Shown here piece by piece: positions 9,099 to 18,323 of a stretch of DNA of 64,000 nucleotides (position 1 is its first letter; each line of letters opens with the position of its first letter). The stretch is from assembly GCF_002741985.1 (NCBI RefSeq), contig NZ_APHW01000101.1, positions 1 through 64,000 of the forward strand. The letters are read 5' to 3'. Made by a program: the position numbers and the translations under genes. This stretch comes from Vibrio rotiferianus CAIM 577 = LMG 21460. GTDB taxonomy: Bacteria > Pseudomonadota > Gammaproteobacteria > Enterobacterales > Vibrionaceae. The notes beneath the pieces are model-generated. The model made no database searches and had not been told where the DNA came from. It saw only the letters and a program-made list of their open reading frames with translations.

Positions 9099-10082
9099 TT
9101 ATCCTAAGTGGTGACAACGTGCGTAATGGTTCTCCGCCACTTTTGTTGCGTCAGGCACTGATTGAGTACACACCTCTGTCGCCTTTAAACAACGAGTCGC
9201 AAATGGGCATCCCACGCTACTTGGTTTCCAAAGCGGAATGTCGCCTTTTTTCGCCATCAGTTCACGCTTACCTGAATTTCCTACTTCTGGCACTGCTGAG
9301 AGCAATAACTGGGAATATGGGTGTTGCGGATTTTGTGTCACGCTATCACTGTCACCCCACTCGACCATATGACCCACGTACATGACGGCGGTTTTTTCCG
9401 CGAAGTAACGCGCGGTCGCGATGTCATGGGTGATGTACATGAAAGAGATGCCGTGCTTGTCTTTCAGATCCGACATCAAATTCAAAATGCCTAAGCGAAC
9501 TGACACGTCGAGCATTGAGATAGGTTCATCCGCCAGAATCACTTCAGGATCGACGGCAATCGCACGAGCAATCGCAACACGTTGGCGCTGACCGCCACTT
9601 AGCTCATGTGGGTATTTTTCTGCGGTTTCTTTCACCGGAGACAGACCAACTAGCTCAAGCAGTTCGTAAACCAACTTTGGAATCGCGTCTTTTTCCGCAC
9701 GTTTGTGGATCAGAAGCGGACGTGCAATATGGTGGTAAATGGTATGAACTGGGTTCAGCGAGCCAAATGGGTCTTGGAAAATCATCTGCACTTGGCGCGC
9801 GTATTCCAGCTCGCCGTGCTCTTGAATGTATTCACCCAACTCTTGGCCTTTGAACGTTACCTCACCATCGGTTTTGTCGTAGATGCGCGTCAGAACGCGT
9901 GCGCCAGTGCTTTTACCTGAGCCAGATTCACCCACAATAGCCAGTGCTTCCCCTTTGCGCAGTTCAAACGTGACGTCATTCACCGCTCGCATCAGGTTGC
10001 TTTTTGCAGACTGACCAATAGGAAAGTCTTTCACTAGATTCTTAACTGAGAGAATCACTTCTGGGTTTGTTACGTTATCCAT
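9099..10082 (-). CDS. Opp/Dpp-type ABC transporter ATPase (second ATPase, DppF-like)
   Basis: 327 residues. Walker A GESGSGKST is at residues 51-59, the ABC signature is LSGGQRQRVAIARA and Walker B is VILADEP. The C-terminal tail with spaced cysteines (CPFATRCL...CHHLG) is typical of the oligopeptide-transporter ATPase subfamily. It pairs with the ATPase encoded just upstream to drive import through the two permeases. In vibrios such Opp-type systems also carry chito- and cello-oligosaccharides (established for the V. cholerae chitin-oligosaccharide transporter). Beta-glucan oligosaccharide as substrate is inferred from the adjacent phosphorylase and GH16. Confidence 0.9.
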   Translation of the reverse strand: MDNVTNPEVILSVKNLVKDFPIGQSAKSNLMRAVNDVTFELRKGEALAIVGESGSGKSTGARVLTRIYDKTDGEVTFKGQELGEYIQEHGELEYARQVQMIFQDPFGSLNPVHTIYHHIARPLLIHKRAEKDAIPKLVYELLELVGLSPVKETAEKYPHELSGGQRQRVAIARAIAVDPEVILADEPISMLDVSVRLGILNLMSDLKDKHGISFMYITHDIATARYFAEKTAVMYVGHMVEWGDSDSVTQNPQHPYSQLLLSAVPEVGNSGKRELMAKKGDIPLWKPSSVGCPFATRCLKATEVCTQSVPDATKVAENHYARCHHLG

Positions 10083-10115
10083 TATTCTCTCCCGTTTACA
10101 TCAAATGACATGACA

Positions 10116-11048
10116 CTAGGTTGCCGTTTGTGACTGGCACCAAGGTTGGATCGCTCTTCTGACACTCTGCAAAACATGCATTGCAACGCGCTTGGAAGTT
10201 ACACCTTGCGGGATTTTCAGTAGGTTCACGGGGTTACCCGGAATGCCGTATAAACGCTCTTTCGGTCCATGAATGGTTGGGAATGAAGAAATCAAACCTT
10301 TGGTGTATGGGTGTTGAGGATCACCAAATACGTTCTTCGCATCCCCAAGTTCAATTAAGTTGCCCGCGTACATCACACCAATGCGGTCTGCGATTTCGCC
10401 CATCAAGCTCAAGTCATGGCTGATGAACAGAATCGAGAAGCCAAATTTGCTCTTCAGCTCGTAAAGTTCATTAAGGATTTCACGCTCTACCACCACATCG
10501 AGCGCGGTGGTTGGTTCATCCATGATGATCAGTTTTGGCTCTAACGCGAGCGCAACTGCAATCACCACGCGCTGGCGCATACCACCACTCAATTGGTGTG
10601 GGAAGCTCGCCATGCGGTCGCCGTGAATGCCCACTACACCAAGCAGCTCAACCGCACGGTCATACGCTTCTTGGTAAGTCACTTTTCGGTGCGCAAGAAT
10701 CACGTCAGTCAACTGCTCACCAATGGTGATCACTGGGTTTAAAGAGTTCATTGCACTTTGGAACACCACAGACACGTCATTCCAACGGAAGTTGCGTAGC
10801 TGTTTATCGTTCATCTTCAGCACGTCCTGACCTTTGTAGAGAATTTCCCCTTCAGAGATCAGAGCCGGTGCTTTATGCAAACGTGAGATAGCAAATGCCA
10901 AGGTACTTTTGCCGCAACCAGACTCACCAGCGATACCGAGCGTTTCCCCCGGAGCAATGCTGATGCTGACGTTGTTCACCGCACGCGCTACACCGTTTGG
11001 TGACACATAATCGACGCATAGGTTGTTAATTTCTAATAAGTTGCTCAT
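10116..11048 (-). CDS. Opp/Dpp-type ABC transporter ATPase (first ATPase, DppD-like), frameshifted tail
   Basis: 310 residues as read. The ATPase core is complete: Walker A GESGCGKST, signature LSGGMRQRVVIAVALA, Walker B LIIMDEPTTALD. After NLLKIPQG the reading frame loses the family's cysteine-rich tail. In another frame the minus strand encodes CNFQARCNACFAECQ and ends NLVSCHLM at 10096-10098, exactly the expected tail. One missing base near 10199-10206 explains this. The intact gene would span 10096-11048. Its start overlaps the stop of the upstream permease by 4 bp (ATGA), indicating coupled translation. The protein probably works in the real organism; the shift looks like a sequence error. 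Confidence 0.88.
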   Translation of the reverse strand: MSNLLEINNLCVDYVSPNGVARAVNNVSISIAPGETLGIAGESGCGKSTLAFAISRLHKAPALISEGEILYKGQDVLKMNDKQLRNFRWNDVSVVFQSAMNSLNPVITIGEQLTDVILAHRKVTYQEAYDRAVELLGVVGIHGDRMASFPHQLSGGMRQRVVIAVALALEPKLIIMDEPTTALDVVVEREILNELYELKSKFGFSILFISHDLSLMGEIADRIGVMYAGNLIELGDAKNVFGDPQHPYTKGLISSFPTIHGPKERLYGIPGNPVNLLKIPQGVTSKRVAMHVLQSVRRAIQPWCQSQTAT

Positions 11049-12037
11049 CTTAGACCTCGGCGCTTATCTGCTTCTTTTTTCAGTTTGTGCCACAGCTTGA
11101 TGTGTGGACCAGTACGAAGTTTCGGGTTACTCACTTGGTCAATCGACATGTTGATCAGTGCCAGTGCACCACCTGTGATTGCCAGTGCCATGGCTGGAAC
11201 TAACATCTCCCACCAAGCGCCGGTGTATAGAGACGAGGACGTTTGTGCCCAGTACAACATCGAGCCCCAGCTCACTTCCGTTGCATCACCCAAGCCTAGA
11301 ATGCCAAGGCCAGCTTCTGAGCCCATTGCGTAAATCACCGTGCCCAAGAAACCACCAAATACGATCGAGACTAGGTTTGGTAGGATTTCGACCAAAATGA
11401 TGCGGATTTTTGATTCGCCCATCACTTCTGCCGAGATAATGAATTCTTTGCTTCGAATCGCCATGGTTTGCGAACGAATCACTCGCGCTCCCCAAGGCCA
11501 GGAAGTTATCCCGAGCAATATGGTGATGACGAGGGACCCCACCTGCCCTAAGAAAGCGGCGAGCACAATCAGCAAGGGTAGCTGAGGGAACACCAAGAAA
11601 ACGTTAGTTAGGAAGTTAAGACGCTCATCGATTTTGCCGCCGAAGTAGCCTGCAGAGACACCGATAATAACGGCTAAGCTCATCGCAATCACACCAGCAG
11701 AAATCGCAACTGTGAGTGACTTTCTTGCACCGTGCAACACTTGGCTGTAGACATCACGGCCACTACGAGTAGTGCCAAGTACGTGCTCTGCATTCGGAGC
11801 GACGTGTGGTCTTGCAACACGACGATCAGGGTCATGCGTTGCTAGCACAGGAGCGAAAATCGCACCAGCTAAAACAATCGACAGTAGCAAGCCACCGATA
11901 ATGGCAGGCGGGTTGCCATAGAAAAAAGCGTACACTTTGCCGAAGCTTTTTTTGATTCGCTTCCAAGAGAATTTCGACTCACGAGTCATTAACTCATCGT
12001 GCTCTGAAGGCGTTGGGGTTTTGATTATTTTTTCCAT
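11045..12037 (-). CDS. Opp/Dpp-type ABC permease (DppC-like)
   Basis: 330 residues with a cytoplasmic N-terminal stretch, a first membrane helix near residues 45-70 (GGLLLSIVLAGAIFAPVLA) and five further predicted helices. The conserved permease loop (EAA-type; here GITSWPWGARVIRSQ followed by KEFIISAEVMGES) contacts the ATPases. The motif HVLGTTRSGRDVYSQVLHG is typical of the DppC subfamily. It lies 8 bp downstream of its partner permease and overlaps the following ATPase gene. Confidence 0.9.
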   Translation of the reverse strand: MEKIIKTPTPSEHDELMTRESKFSWKRIKKSFGKVYAFFYGNPPAIIGGLLLSIVLAGAIFAPVLATHDPDRRVARPHVAPNAEHVLGTTRSGRDVYSQVLHGARKSLTVAISAGVIAMSLAVIIGVSAGYFGGKIDERLNFLTNVFLVFPQLPLLIVLAAFLGQVGSLVITILLGITSWPWGARVIRSQTMAIRSKEFIISAEVMGESKIRIILVEILPNLVSIVFGGFLGTVIYAMGSEAGLGILGLGDATEVSWGSMLYWAQTSSSLYTGAWWEMLVPAMALAITGGALALINMSIDQVSNPKLRTGPHIKLWHKLKKEADKRRGLR

Positions 12038-12045
12038 GATGCACC

Positions 12046-13020
12046 TTAGTTCGAAATTCGTGGGTCAAGCCACACGTACAGCAGATCGGCAATGAAGTTG
12101 GCAGTCAGAACCGCCGTTACTAAGATAAGTAAGATGGCTTGGATAAGTGGGTAGTCACGCGCCACGATGCCCTTCAGCAGAATGTTGCCCAAACCTTGGT
12201 AGTTGAACACCACCTCAGTCATGATTGAGCCAGCGAATGAAAAACCAATCGCCATCGCAATCGCTGTTGCAACAGGCAAGATCGCATTACGACCTGCGTA
12301 ACGGCTCATCACTTTGTAGCTGCTTAAGCCTTTCGCTTCTGCCATGGTGACGTAGTCTTCACCTAGCACATTGATCATCGCGTTACGCATGTTGAACACC
12401 CATGTCGAGATACCAACCACGACCATTGAGCCCATTGGCAAGATTGCGTGTTTCGCGACACTGCTGATGAATTCCCAGTTAAAGCCAGGCTCCAACGACG
12501 GGTCATAGGTGTAAGCCAACGGCAGCAATTCCATCTTCAAACCGAAGAAGTAGAACAGCAATAAAGCAGTAACGATGTAAGGGAAGTTACTGATGAAGGC
12601 CAGTACTGGCGGCACGATTTGGCCAAACAGTCCTTCACGACGGTAAGAGGCATAAGTACCAATACTCACACCAATAATCAGCGCCACAATAAGAGAACCA
12701 AGCGCTAGGAACATGGTCCATGGCAGTGCCATCGCAATCACTTCAGATACGCTAACAGGGAACATCAAAACCGATGGACCAAGATCAAGCGTGAATACAC
12801 TTTTCATGTAAGCGATGTATTGCACAAAAATGTTGCCATCAACGAAGCCGTACATCTCACGTACAGCATCCATCTGAGCAGGATCCATTCGACCTTGCGC
12901 CGCAGCAAACAAGGCATCAACTGGGTCACCTGGCATTAAGCGCGGCAACATGAAGTTGAAAGAGATCGCAATCAGAAAGGCAGTAAAATAAAAGCCAAAT
13001 CGGCGAGCTAGAAACGACAT
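12046..13020 (-). CDS. Opp/Dpp-type ABC permease (DppB-like)
   Basis: 324 residues with six predicted membrane helices. The N-terminus (ARRFGFYFTAFLIAISFNF) and following LPRLMPGDPVDAL are standard for DppB-type permeases. The cytoplasmic loop NVLGEDYVTMAEAKGLSSYKV is the ATPase-contact motif. It is the second gene of the operon, about 100 bp after the binding-protein gene, a gap common where the binding protein is made in excess. Confidence 0.9.
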   Translation of the reverse strand: MSFLARRFGFYFTAFLIAISFNFMLPRLMPGDPVDALFAAAQGRMDPAQMDAVREMYGFVDGNIFVQYIAYMKSVFTLDLGPSVLMFPVSVSEVIAMALPWTMFLALGSLIVALIIGVSIGTYASYRREGLFGQIVPPVLAFISNFPYIVTALLLFYFFGLKMELLPLAYTYDPSLEPGFNWEFISSVAKHAILPMGSMVVVGISTWVFNMRNAMINVLGEDYVTMAEAKGLSSYKVMSRYAGRNAILPVATAIAMAIGFSFAGSIMTEVVFNYQGLGNILLKGIVARDYPLIQAILLILVTAVLTANFIADLLYVWLDPRISN

Positions 13021-13123
13021 ATCAAACCTTTAACTTACGAGCCACAACAAGCACTTACTTTTGCAATTACGGTTGCGGCTCCGATGTTAATTAAAAAACC
13101 TACCTACAAATTGAAACTGCTAG

Positions 13124-14761
13124 TTATTTCAGGTGTAGGTTGTTCAGGATGATCACGCGCTTGCCGCCGTCATACCAAACCGGTTGGATGTAAGGGTCTT
13201 TTTCACTTGGCCAACCAACGATGTTTTTCGTGCTGTATTGGAACCAAGTTGGGTTTGAGAACAGCGGAATAAATGGCATGTTCTCTGCCGTGAACTCTTG
13301 AAGTTCAGAGATGATCGCTTCCTGTTTCTCTGCATCACCAATTTTACCGAAGCTGTCGATCAGCTTATCGATTTCAGGAGAGTGCACACCGTGGCCAGCA
13401 TGGAAGCCTTTACCGATACGTGAAGTGTGGTAGTACTCTTGGAACGCAAGGATTGGGTTATCCGACACCATTGACCAGTTGATTGACATAGTGAACGCAC
13501 TGTCTTTCAAGTTCTTGTCGTATACGGCCCAGTCAACGGTTTTCACGTTGGCTTTGATGCCCACATCCGCGAAGTATTCCGTCACCATTTGCACGACTTG
13601 AATCCAGTCCGTCCAGCCGTTAACCACTTCGATATCGAACTCAACCGTTGAGCCATCAGCATTGTCACGGAAGCCGTCGCCATTGCGGTCAACAATGCCC
13701 GCTTCATCTAGCAAGTTCTGCGCTTTCTTCGCATCGTATTGCGTTAGATGGCCGTACTTTTTGTTCACATTTTCGTCAATGTGATTTTTGTACAGCTCGG
13801 CAATACCGCCGACGTTGTAGTTCACGGTTGGATAACCATAAGCCGCGATATCAACAATCGCTTCACGGTCTAGTGCCATAGACAGAGCTTGGCGTACGCG
13901 CAGGTCATCAAACGGTGCTTTCTTAGTGTTTACGTACAAGTGAATCGCATCATTCGCTGGGTACCAGAAGTGGTTGTTTTCTTTGTCTTGCCCAACAAAG
14001 GTTGACTCAACGTCAGCAATAAAGTTTGAACCCCAGTCGATTTCGCCTTTGATCAGAGCCGGTTGGATCTGCGAGTTGTCGTTGTACGAACGGAAGTTTA
14101 CACAGTCTAGATAAGGGCGATTCTCTAGGTAGTAGTTAGGGTTACGACACAGCTCCATTTGTTGTGGTTTCACATACTTAACGGTTGTCATTGGACCGCT
14201 ACCCACCGGATTTGGGTTGGTGAACGTTGTGTAATCCGATACCGTTGACCAAGTGTGTTTAGGGACAATGTGGTAAGCACCGATACTCCAAAGGAAAGTA
14301 GAATCCGGCTCTGCTAAATCAAATACAACTGTCTGCTTATCCTTCGCTTCAATACTTTTTAGGTTACCCGTTGGCCAAATCGCTTTGACATCAAATGCTG
14401 GAGATTTTTTGGTTAACTCAAAGCTAAACACCACGTCTTCCGCCGTTAATGGCGCACCATCAGACCATTTCAAGCCGTCACGTAGTTTTAGCGTAATGGT
14501 TTTTAGATCATCGGAATATTCAACCGACTCAGCCAAACGATAGTGTGTTTCCCCCGTCATGTTGTTCAACACAAACAGTGGTTCGAACATAATGCCGTGT
14601 AACGTGTCCTTAGTAGTGTATGGGTTAAAGTTTTCAACAAACCCGGTGTTGATGATTGGCACCGTCAGCGTACCACCTTGTTTGATGGTGTCCGCTTGAG
14701 CGGCAGTAGCAAGCATCATGCTGGCAGCAAATGTAGCGAGCAGAGTTTTCTTATGCATCAC
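13124..14761 (-). CDS. Opp/Dpp-type periplasmic solute-binding protein
   Basis: 545 residues with a signal peptide (about 1-23, ending ATAAQA). Family-5 binding-protein features include SVEYSDDLKTITLKLRDGLK, WSDGAPLTAEDVVFSFEL, VRQALSMALDREAIV and an aromatic C-terminal region. It resembles the cello/chito-oligosaccharide-binding members of this family more than true peptide binders; substrate is inferred from the neighbours. It is the first gene of the operon, and two palindromic operators (14790, 14893) precede it. Confidence 0.9.
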   Translation of the reverse strand: MMHKKTLLATFAASMMLATAAQADTIKQGGTLTVPIINTGFVENFNPYTTKDTLHGIMFEPLFVLNNMTGETHYRLAESVEYSDDLKTITLKLRDGLKWSDGAPLTAEDVVFSFELTKKSPAFDVKAIWPTGNLKSIEAKDKQTVVFDLAEPDSTFLWSIGAYHIVPKHTWSTVSDYTTFTNPNPVGSGPMTTVKYVKPQQMELCRNPNYYLENRPYLDCVNFRSYNDNSQIQPALIKGEIDWGSNFIADVESTFVGQDKENNHFWYPANDAIHLYVNTKKAPFDDLRVRQALSMALDREAIVDIAAYGYPTVNYNVGGIAELYKNHIDENVNKKYGHLTQYDAKKAQNLLDEAGIVDRNGDGFRDNADGSTVEFDIEVVNGWTDWIQVVQMVTEYFADVGIKANVKTVDWAVYDKNLKDSAFTMSINWSMVSDNPILAFQEYYHTSRIGKGFHAGHGVHSPEIDKLIDSFGKIGDAEKQEAIISELQEFTAENMPFIPLFSNPTWFQYSTKNIVGWPSEKDPYIQPVWYDGGKRVIILNNLHLK

Positions 14762-14789
14762 ATTGTCCTTTTATAATGTTGAATACGAA

Positions 14790-14805
14790 AAGAAAGCGCT
14801 TTCTT
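14790..14805. promoter_or_regulatory. LacI-type operator upstream of the Opp-type operon
   Basis: A perfect AAGAAAGCGCTTTCTT palindrome about 30 bp before the binding-protein start codon. Confidence 0.8.
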
Positions 14806-14892
14806 TGATTCTCAAAAAATAAAGCAACTTTAAGATGTGGTGTCATCAGCAAAATAATCTCTTATTCGCATCGACGGGCTCAAACCACAAAC

Positions 14893-14908
14893 AAGAAAGC
14901 GCTTTCTT
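14893..14908. promoter_or_regulatory. second LacI-type operator upstream of the Opp-type operon
   Basis: Another perfect AAGAAAGCGCTTTCTT copy, spaced 103 bp from the one at 14790. The two could act together by DNA looping. Confidence 0.8.
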
Positions 14909-15212
14909 ATCAAGGGCAATATTCGTCAAAAAGTTCTTCTTGTTCAATATAGACCCATAAAAACAAAGCTCGGATCACAATCAAATAAAACCAATACATT
15001 CAACAACTTAAAAACAACCAAGATCTCACTTTCATTTTTTACATATAAAATTCAACAACTTATAAACAAAGGCATATCCTTATATTTTGTGAGCTCATGC
15101 AAGTTTAAACCTTCACTAAACTTACTCAGAGACAGAGGCCCAAAAGTCGCCATTCACTATCCCATCATCGCAGCGGTGTCGTGCGCAAGTGCACAAATAC
15201 TCACGACACACC

Positions 15213-15228
15213 AAGAAAGCGCTTTCAA
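15213..15228. promoter_or_regulatory. LacI-type operator upstream of the solute-binding-like gene
   Basis: AAGAAAGCGCTTTCAA keeps the full core with one changed flank. It lies 56 bp before the start codon of the plus-strand gene at 15284, bringing that gene into the same putative regulon. Confidence 0.7.
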
Positions 15229-15283
15229 TTGGAAATTGATGATGGAATCATAATCTAACCTAGGTAAATTCGAGGAAGAGGTA

Positions 15284-16063
15284 ATGGTACAATTTTGGAA
15301 TGGCAATAAATCCACTATTCGACAACAGTTTGAATGGAAAGTATTGCAACTCGCACTACAGAAAATTAAGCCAAACCTTAAGCTAAACAATGATGTAACG
15401 GATTATCCAAAGGCTGAACAAGAGGGACGAGTATTCTCCCAAGGAACCGATGTTTTAGTAACGGTCGCAGGAAACAAGAAGTTCAATCAGGGCTCGTATT
15501 TGATGTTGCCCGAGCCTTTGTGTCGTGGTTTGTTAGGTTGCCGTGTTTTGATTATCCACAAGAACAGGCTGAATGAATTTAGTGTATTAAGTGAAAAGCA
15601 GCTCAAACAGCTCAGCGTTAGTATTCCCGCGACTTGGGCTGATGCCGACTTGTTTCGCACTAACCAATACCAGGTTATTGAACAAGGCAGTTTAGAAGAC
15701 AGATTGCTAGCGGTGCAAAATGGAGAATCGGATTACATGGCACTGGGAGCAAACGAAGCTGAAGCCATCGTGACGCAATACGCGCACCTTGTACCTGATT
15801 TAGTTGTAGAACCTACTCTTTTGCTCTACTACCCATTTCCCTTGGTATTTTATTGTCATCCAGAGCAAGCAGGCTTATTGGCGGATATTGAACAAGGCTT
15901 AGCGCAATGTAAAAACAGTGGGGAGCTAGATACTCTGTTTGAAAATACCTATGGCACTGATGTACGAGCAATCAAGCTCCACCAGCGCCGTGTATTCCAT
16001 TTAACAAATCCAATACTCCCTAGTGAATTAGCTTACTATCAATCGGACTTACTACCTATCTGA
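15284..16063 (+). CDS. solute-binding-protein-like protein without signal peptide
   Basis: A 259-residue protein. The order of segments (LPEPLCRGLLGCRVLIIH, then an acidic/aromatic middle part, then VPDLVVEPTLLLYYPFPLVFYCH, then a short helical tail) recalls family-3 periplasmic binding proteins. However, the N-terminus (MVQFWNGNKSTIRQQFEWK) is polar, so it should stay in the cytoplasm. A strong AGGAAGAGG ribosome site precedes the ATG. It is transcribed away from the Opp-type operon and has its own palindromic operator. I do not recognise a characterised homologue. A role as a sensor or accessory protein for sugar uptake is only a guess. Confidence 0.7.
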   Translation: MVQFWNGNKSTIRQQFEWKVLQLALQKIKPNLKLNNDVTDYPKAEQEGRVFSQGTDVLVTVAGNKKFNQGSYLMLPEPLCRGLLGCRVLIIHKNRLNEFSVLSEKQLKQLSVSIPATWADADLFRTNQYQVIEQGSLEDRLLAVQNGESDYMALGANEAEAIVTQYAHLVPDLVVEPTLLLYYPFPLVFYCHPEQAGLLADIEQGLAQCKNSGELDTLFENTYGTDVRAIKLHQRRVFHLTNPILPSELAYYQSDLLPI

Positions 16064-16112
16064 GACTCCTTAGGGCGGAATTTAGATACTGTAGACTCCC
16101 TTACGATAAGAT

Positions 16113-17093
16113 CTATCGGGGGGGGAGTCGCGTACTGCGTTTCTCGCCAGTCAGTAGGCTTAAAATTGACTCCGCACAGACAACACCAATTTCCTCTACG
16201 GGCTGGCGCAATGTTGTTAAGCCAGGAGTGAAAAACTTGGAAGTGGGTAAATCATCAAAACCGATCACCGAAACATCTTCCGGTACTTTTATCCCATGAT
16301 CGTGTAATGCTTTTATTGCACCATAGGCGGTCTGATCATTGGCTGCAAACAGTGCGGAAAAATGCACTTTCGATTCAATCAACTCTACCGTTCGGTCATA
16401 GCCAGTCTCGCTGCTAAAGTCGCCCTGCTTTATTAAATTGTTTCGTACTTTAATTCCCGCTTCGGTGAGTGCTTTCTTATAACCGACGAAGCGAGCAACC
16501 GCATCTGGCTGGTTAAGTAAGCCTTTAATATGTGCGATATTCACGTGGCCTTGTTGCAACAGATGCAGCGTTGCCATATGGCCGCCAAGCACATTATCAA
16601 TATTCACTGATTGAAGCTTTTCACTGGTAAAGTTATACCCCACAGCAACGACCGGAATCTTCCGTGAGTATTCGATTAACTCCTGCTCAGTCAGACTACC
16701 AGCGACCACAATAACACCGTCTACGTTGCTCTTTTCCAAATACTCAAGCGCCTGAAGCTGCATACTATGCTGCCAATACCCAGAAGCAATAATTAAGGAG
16801 TAACCTTTTGGTCCCAAAAAACGTTCCATATCGTTAAAAATACGACTAGTGAACGGACTTTCCGGATTTTGAACCAGCACACCTATGGTCATGGTGCGAG
16901 CATTTAAACCTTGGTTCATACGGTAATTCGGTTTGTAATCGAGAGTTTTGATCGCGCCTTCTATCGCTATCGTTTTTTCTTTAGAAATGAAGGTAGTACG
17001 ATTCAAATAGCGTGAAACGGTACTCGGGGAAACCCCGGCTAATTTGGCCACATCGTAAATGGATGGCGAGCGTTTTTTCTTATTCATAATCAT
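16113..17093 (-). pseudogene. LacI-family regulator (LacI-2), C-terminal frameshift
   Basis: 326 residues as read, with helix-turn-helix SIYDVAKLAGVSPSTVSRYLN and a complete sugar-binding core (GVLVQNPESPF, SVIGFDDLPTS, TTLRQPVEEIG). The protein stops at TRLPPR inside a run of 8 G (plus strand, 16118-16125). In the frame reached by one extra base (or two fewer) the minus strand continues IDLIVRESTVSK, the expected LacI C-terminus, and would stop at 16039, overlapping the convergent gene by 25 bp. Without this tail the last strand is lost. It differs clearly from LacI-1 and LacI-3 and sits between the two transport modules, so its target is unclear. Confidence 0.8.
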
Positions 17094-17180
17094 CCAGAAA
17101 GTCCACCAGACCCTAATTATAAAAATATAATTGACGAATTCAGTCCACTCAATGTTATTAAGTAATTCCTTATAAACAAA

Positions 17181-17207
17181 AAGAGCCAGTGCACAAACAC
17201 TGACTCT
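17181..17207 (-). terminator. terminator of the MalEFGK-type operon
   Basis: An inverted repeat, AAGAGcCAGTG / CACTGaCTCTT, followed on the minus strand by a T-rich run lies just past the MalK-like gene. Confidence 0.7.
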
Positions 17208-17228
17208 TCGCTCACTAGTTCATATTGG

Positions 17229-18323
17229 TTAGAACGTAGCGAGTGAGTTTTCACTCAGTGCATCAAACAGGTGAATCGCATCTAAGTCCAAGTATAGAGT
17301 CAGCGTATCCACATCCACTTCAGCCGCTTGTGTTTCCACCATTAATGGCTGACCCGCAATTTCCGTCTTCAACAGAATACTTGCACCCAATAGCTCTTTG
17401 TCTTTGATTTTCACCGGGAACGGCAGAACACGGTCGTGATCCACTTGCTCTGAACGTAAATGAATGTCCGTAGGACGAACACCAAAGTGCAGCGCTAGGT
17501 TCTTAGACGCATGGGCTTTAAAACGCTCTGGCAGAGGAATACGAACATCACCCAGTTCCACTTCCCAATTACCTTCTTCGCCTACCAACTTCGCATCCAA
17601 CATGTTCATTGATGGGTTACCGATGAACTGTGCTACGAACTTGTTTGCAGGACGTTGGAACACTTCTGTTGGCGTGCCAACCTGAGCCACATAACCATCT
17701 TTCAGAATCACGATACGATCCGCCAATGTCATCGCTTCAATCTGGTCGTGAGTTACGTAAATCGTCGTCGTTTTCAGTTCACGGTGAAGGTGTTTAATCT
17801 CTTCACGCATCACACCACGCAGCTTGGCATCAAGGTTAGACAATGGCTCATCAAACAAGAATACTTTTGGCGTACGCACCATCGCACGTCCCATCGCCAC
17901 ACGTTGACGCTGGCCACCAGACAGCTCTTTCGGCTTACGATCCAACAGTGCATCCAACTCCAGCATTTTCGCCGCTTTACGCACTTCAACGTCGATTTGA
18001 TCTTTCGGCATGCCCTTTAGCTTAAGCGCAAAAGCGATGTTCTCGTAAACCGTCATGTGTGGGTAAAGCGCGTAGCTTTGGAACACCATCGCAAGGTCAC
18101 GGTCTTTGGCATCGATTTTGTTCATCAGCTTATCGCCAACGTAAATCTCACCAGCTGTGATGCTTTCTAAACCCGCCAACATACGCAGTGTGGTCGATTT
18201 ACCACAACCCGACGGACCAAGGAAAACCACAAATTCGCCATCTTGCACGGTAAAGTCGAAGTGCTTGACGACTTCTACATCATCGTAAGACTTTTTGATG
18301 TTTTTGAATTCTACTTTAGCCAT
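17229..18323 (-). CDS. MalK/UgpC-type sugar ABC transporter ATPase
   Basis: 364 residues. Walker A GPSGCGKST, the MVFQSYALYPHM Q-loop segment, signature LSGGQRQRVAMGRAMVR and Walker B VFLFDEPLSNLD are followed by a C-terminal OB-fold regulatory domain, typical of CUT1 sugar importers. Its ATG overlaps the GH1 stop codon (TAATG), so translation is coupled. It powers the two permeases encoded upstream. Confidence 0.93.
   Translation of the reverse strand: MAKVEFKNIKKSYDDVEVVKHFDFTVQDGEFVVFLGPSGCGKSTTLRMLAGLESITAGEIYVGDKLMNKIDAKDRDLAMVFQSYALYPHMTVYENIAFALKLKGMPKDQIDVEVRKAAKMLELDALLDRKPKELSGGQRQRVAMGRAMVRTPKVFLFDEPLSNLDAKLRGVMREEIKHLHRELKTTTIYVTHDQIEAMTLADRIVILKDGYVAQVGTPTEVFQRPANKFVAQFIGNPSMNMLDAKLVGEEGNWEVELGDVRIPLPERFKAHASKNLALHFGVRPTDIHLRSEQVDHDRVLPFPVKIKDKELLGASILLKTEIAGQPLMVETQAAEVDVDTLTLYLDLDAIHLFDALSENSLATF

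Noticed and set aside
8939..9385. A plus-strand frame of 148 codons opposite the phosphorylase start and ATPase end
   Set aside because: It covers well-supported minus-strand genes and the operator at 9052; its translation looks like a shadow.
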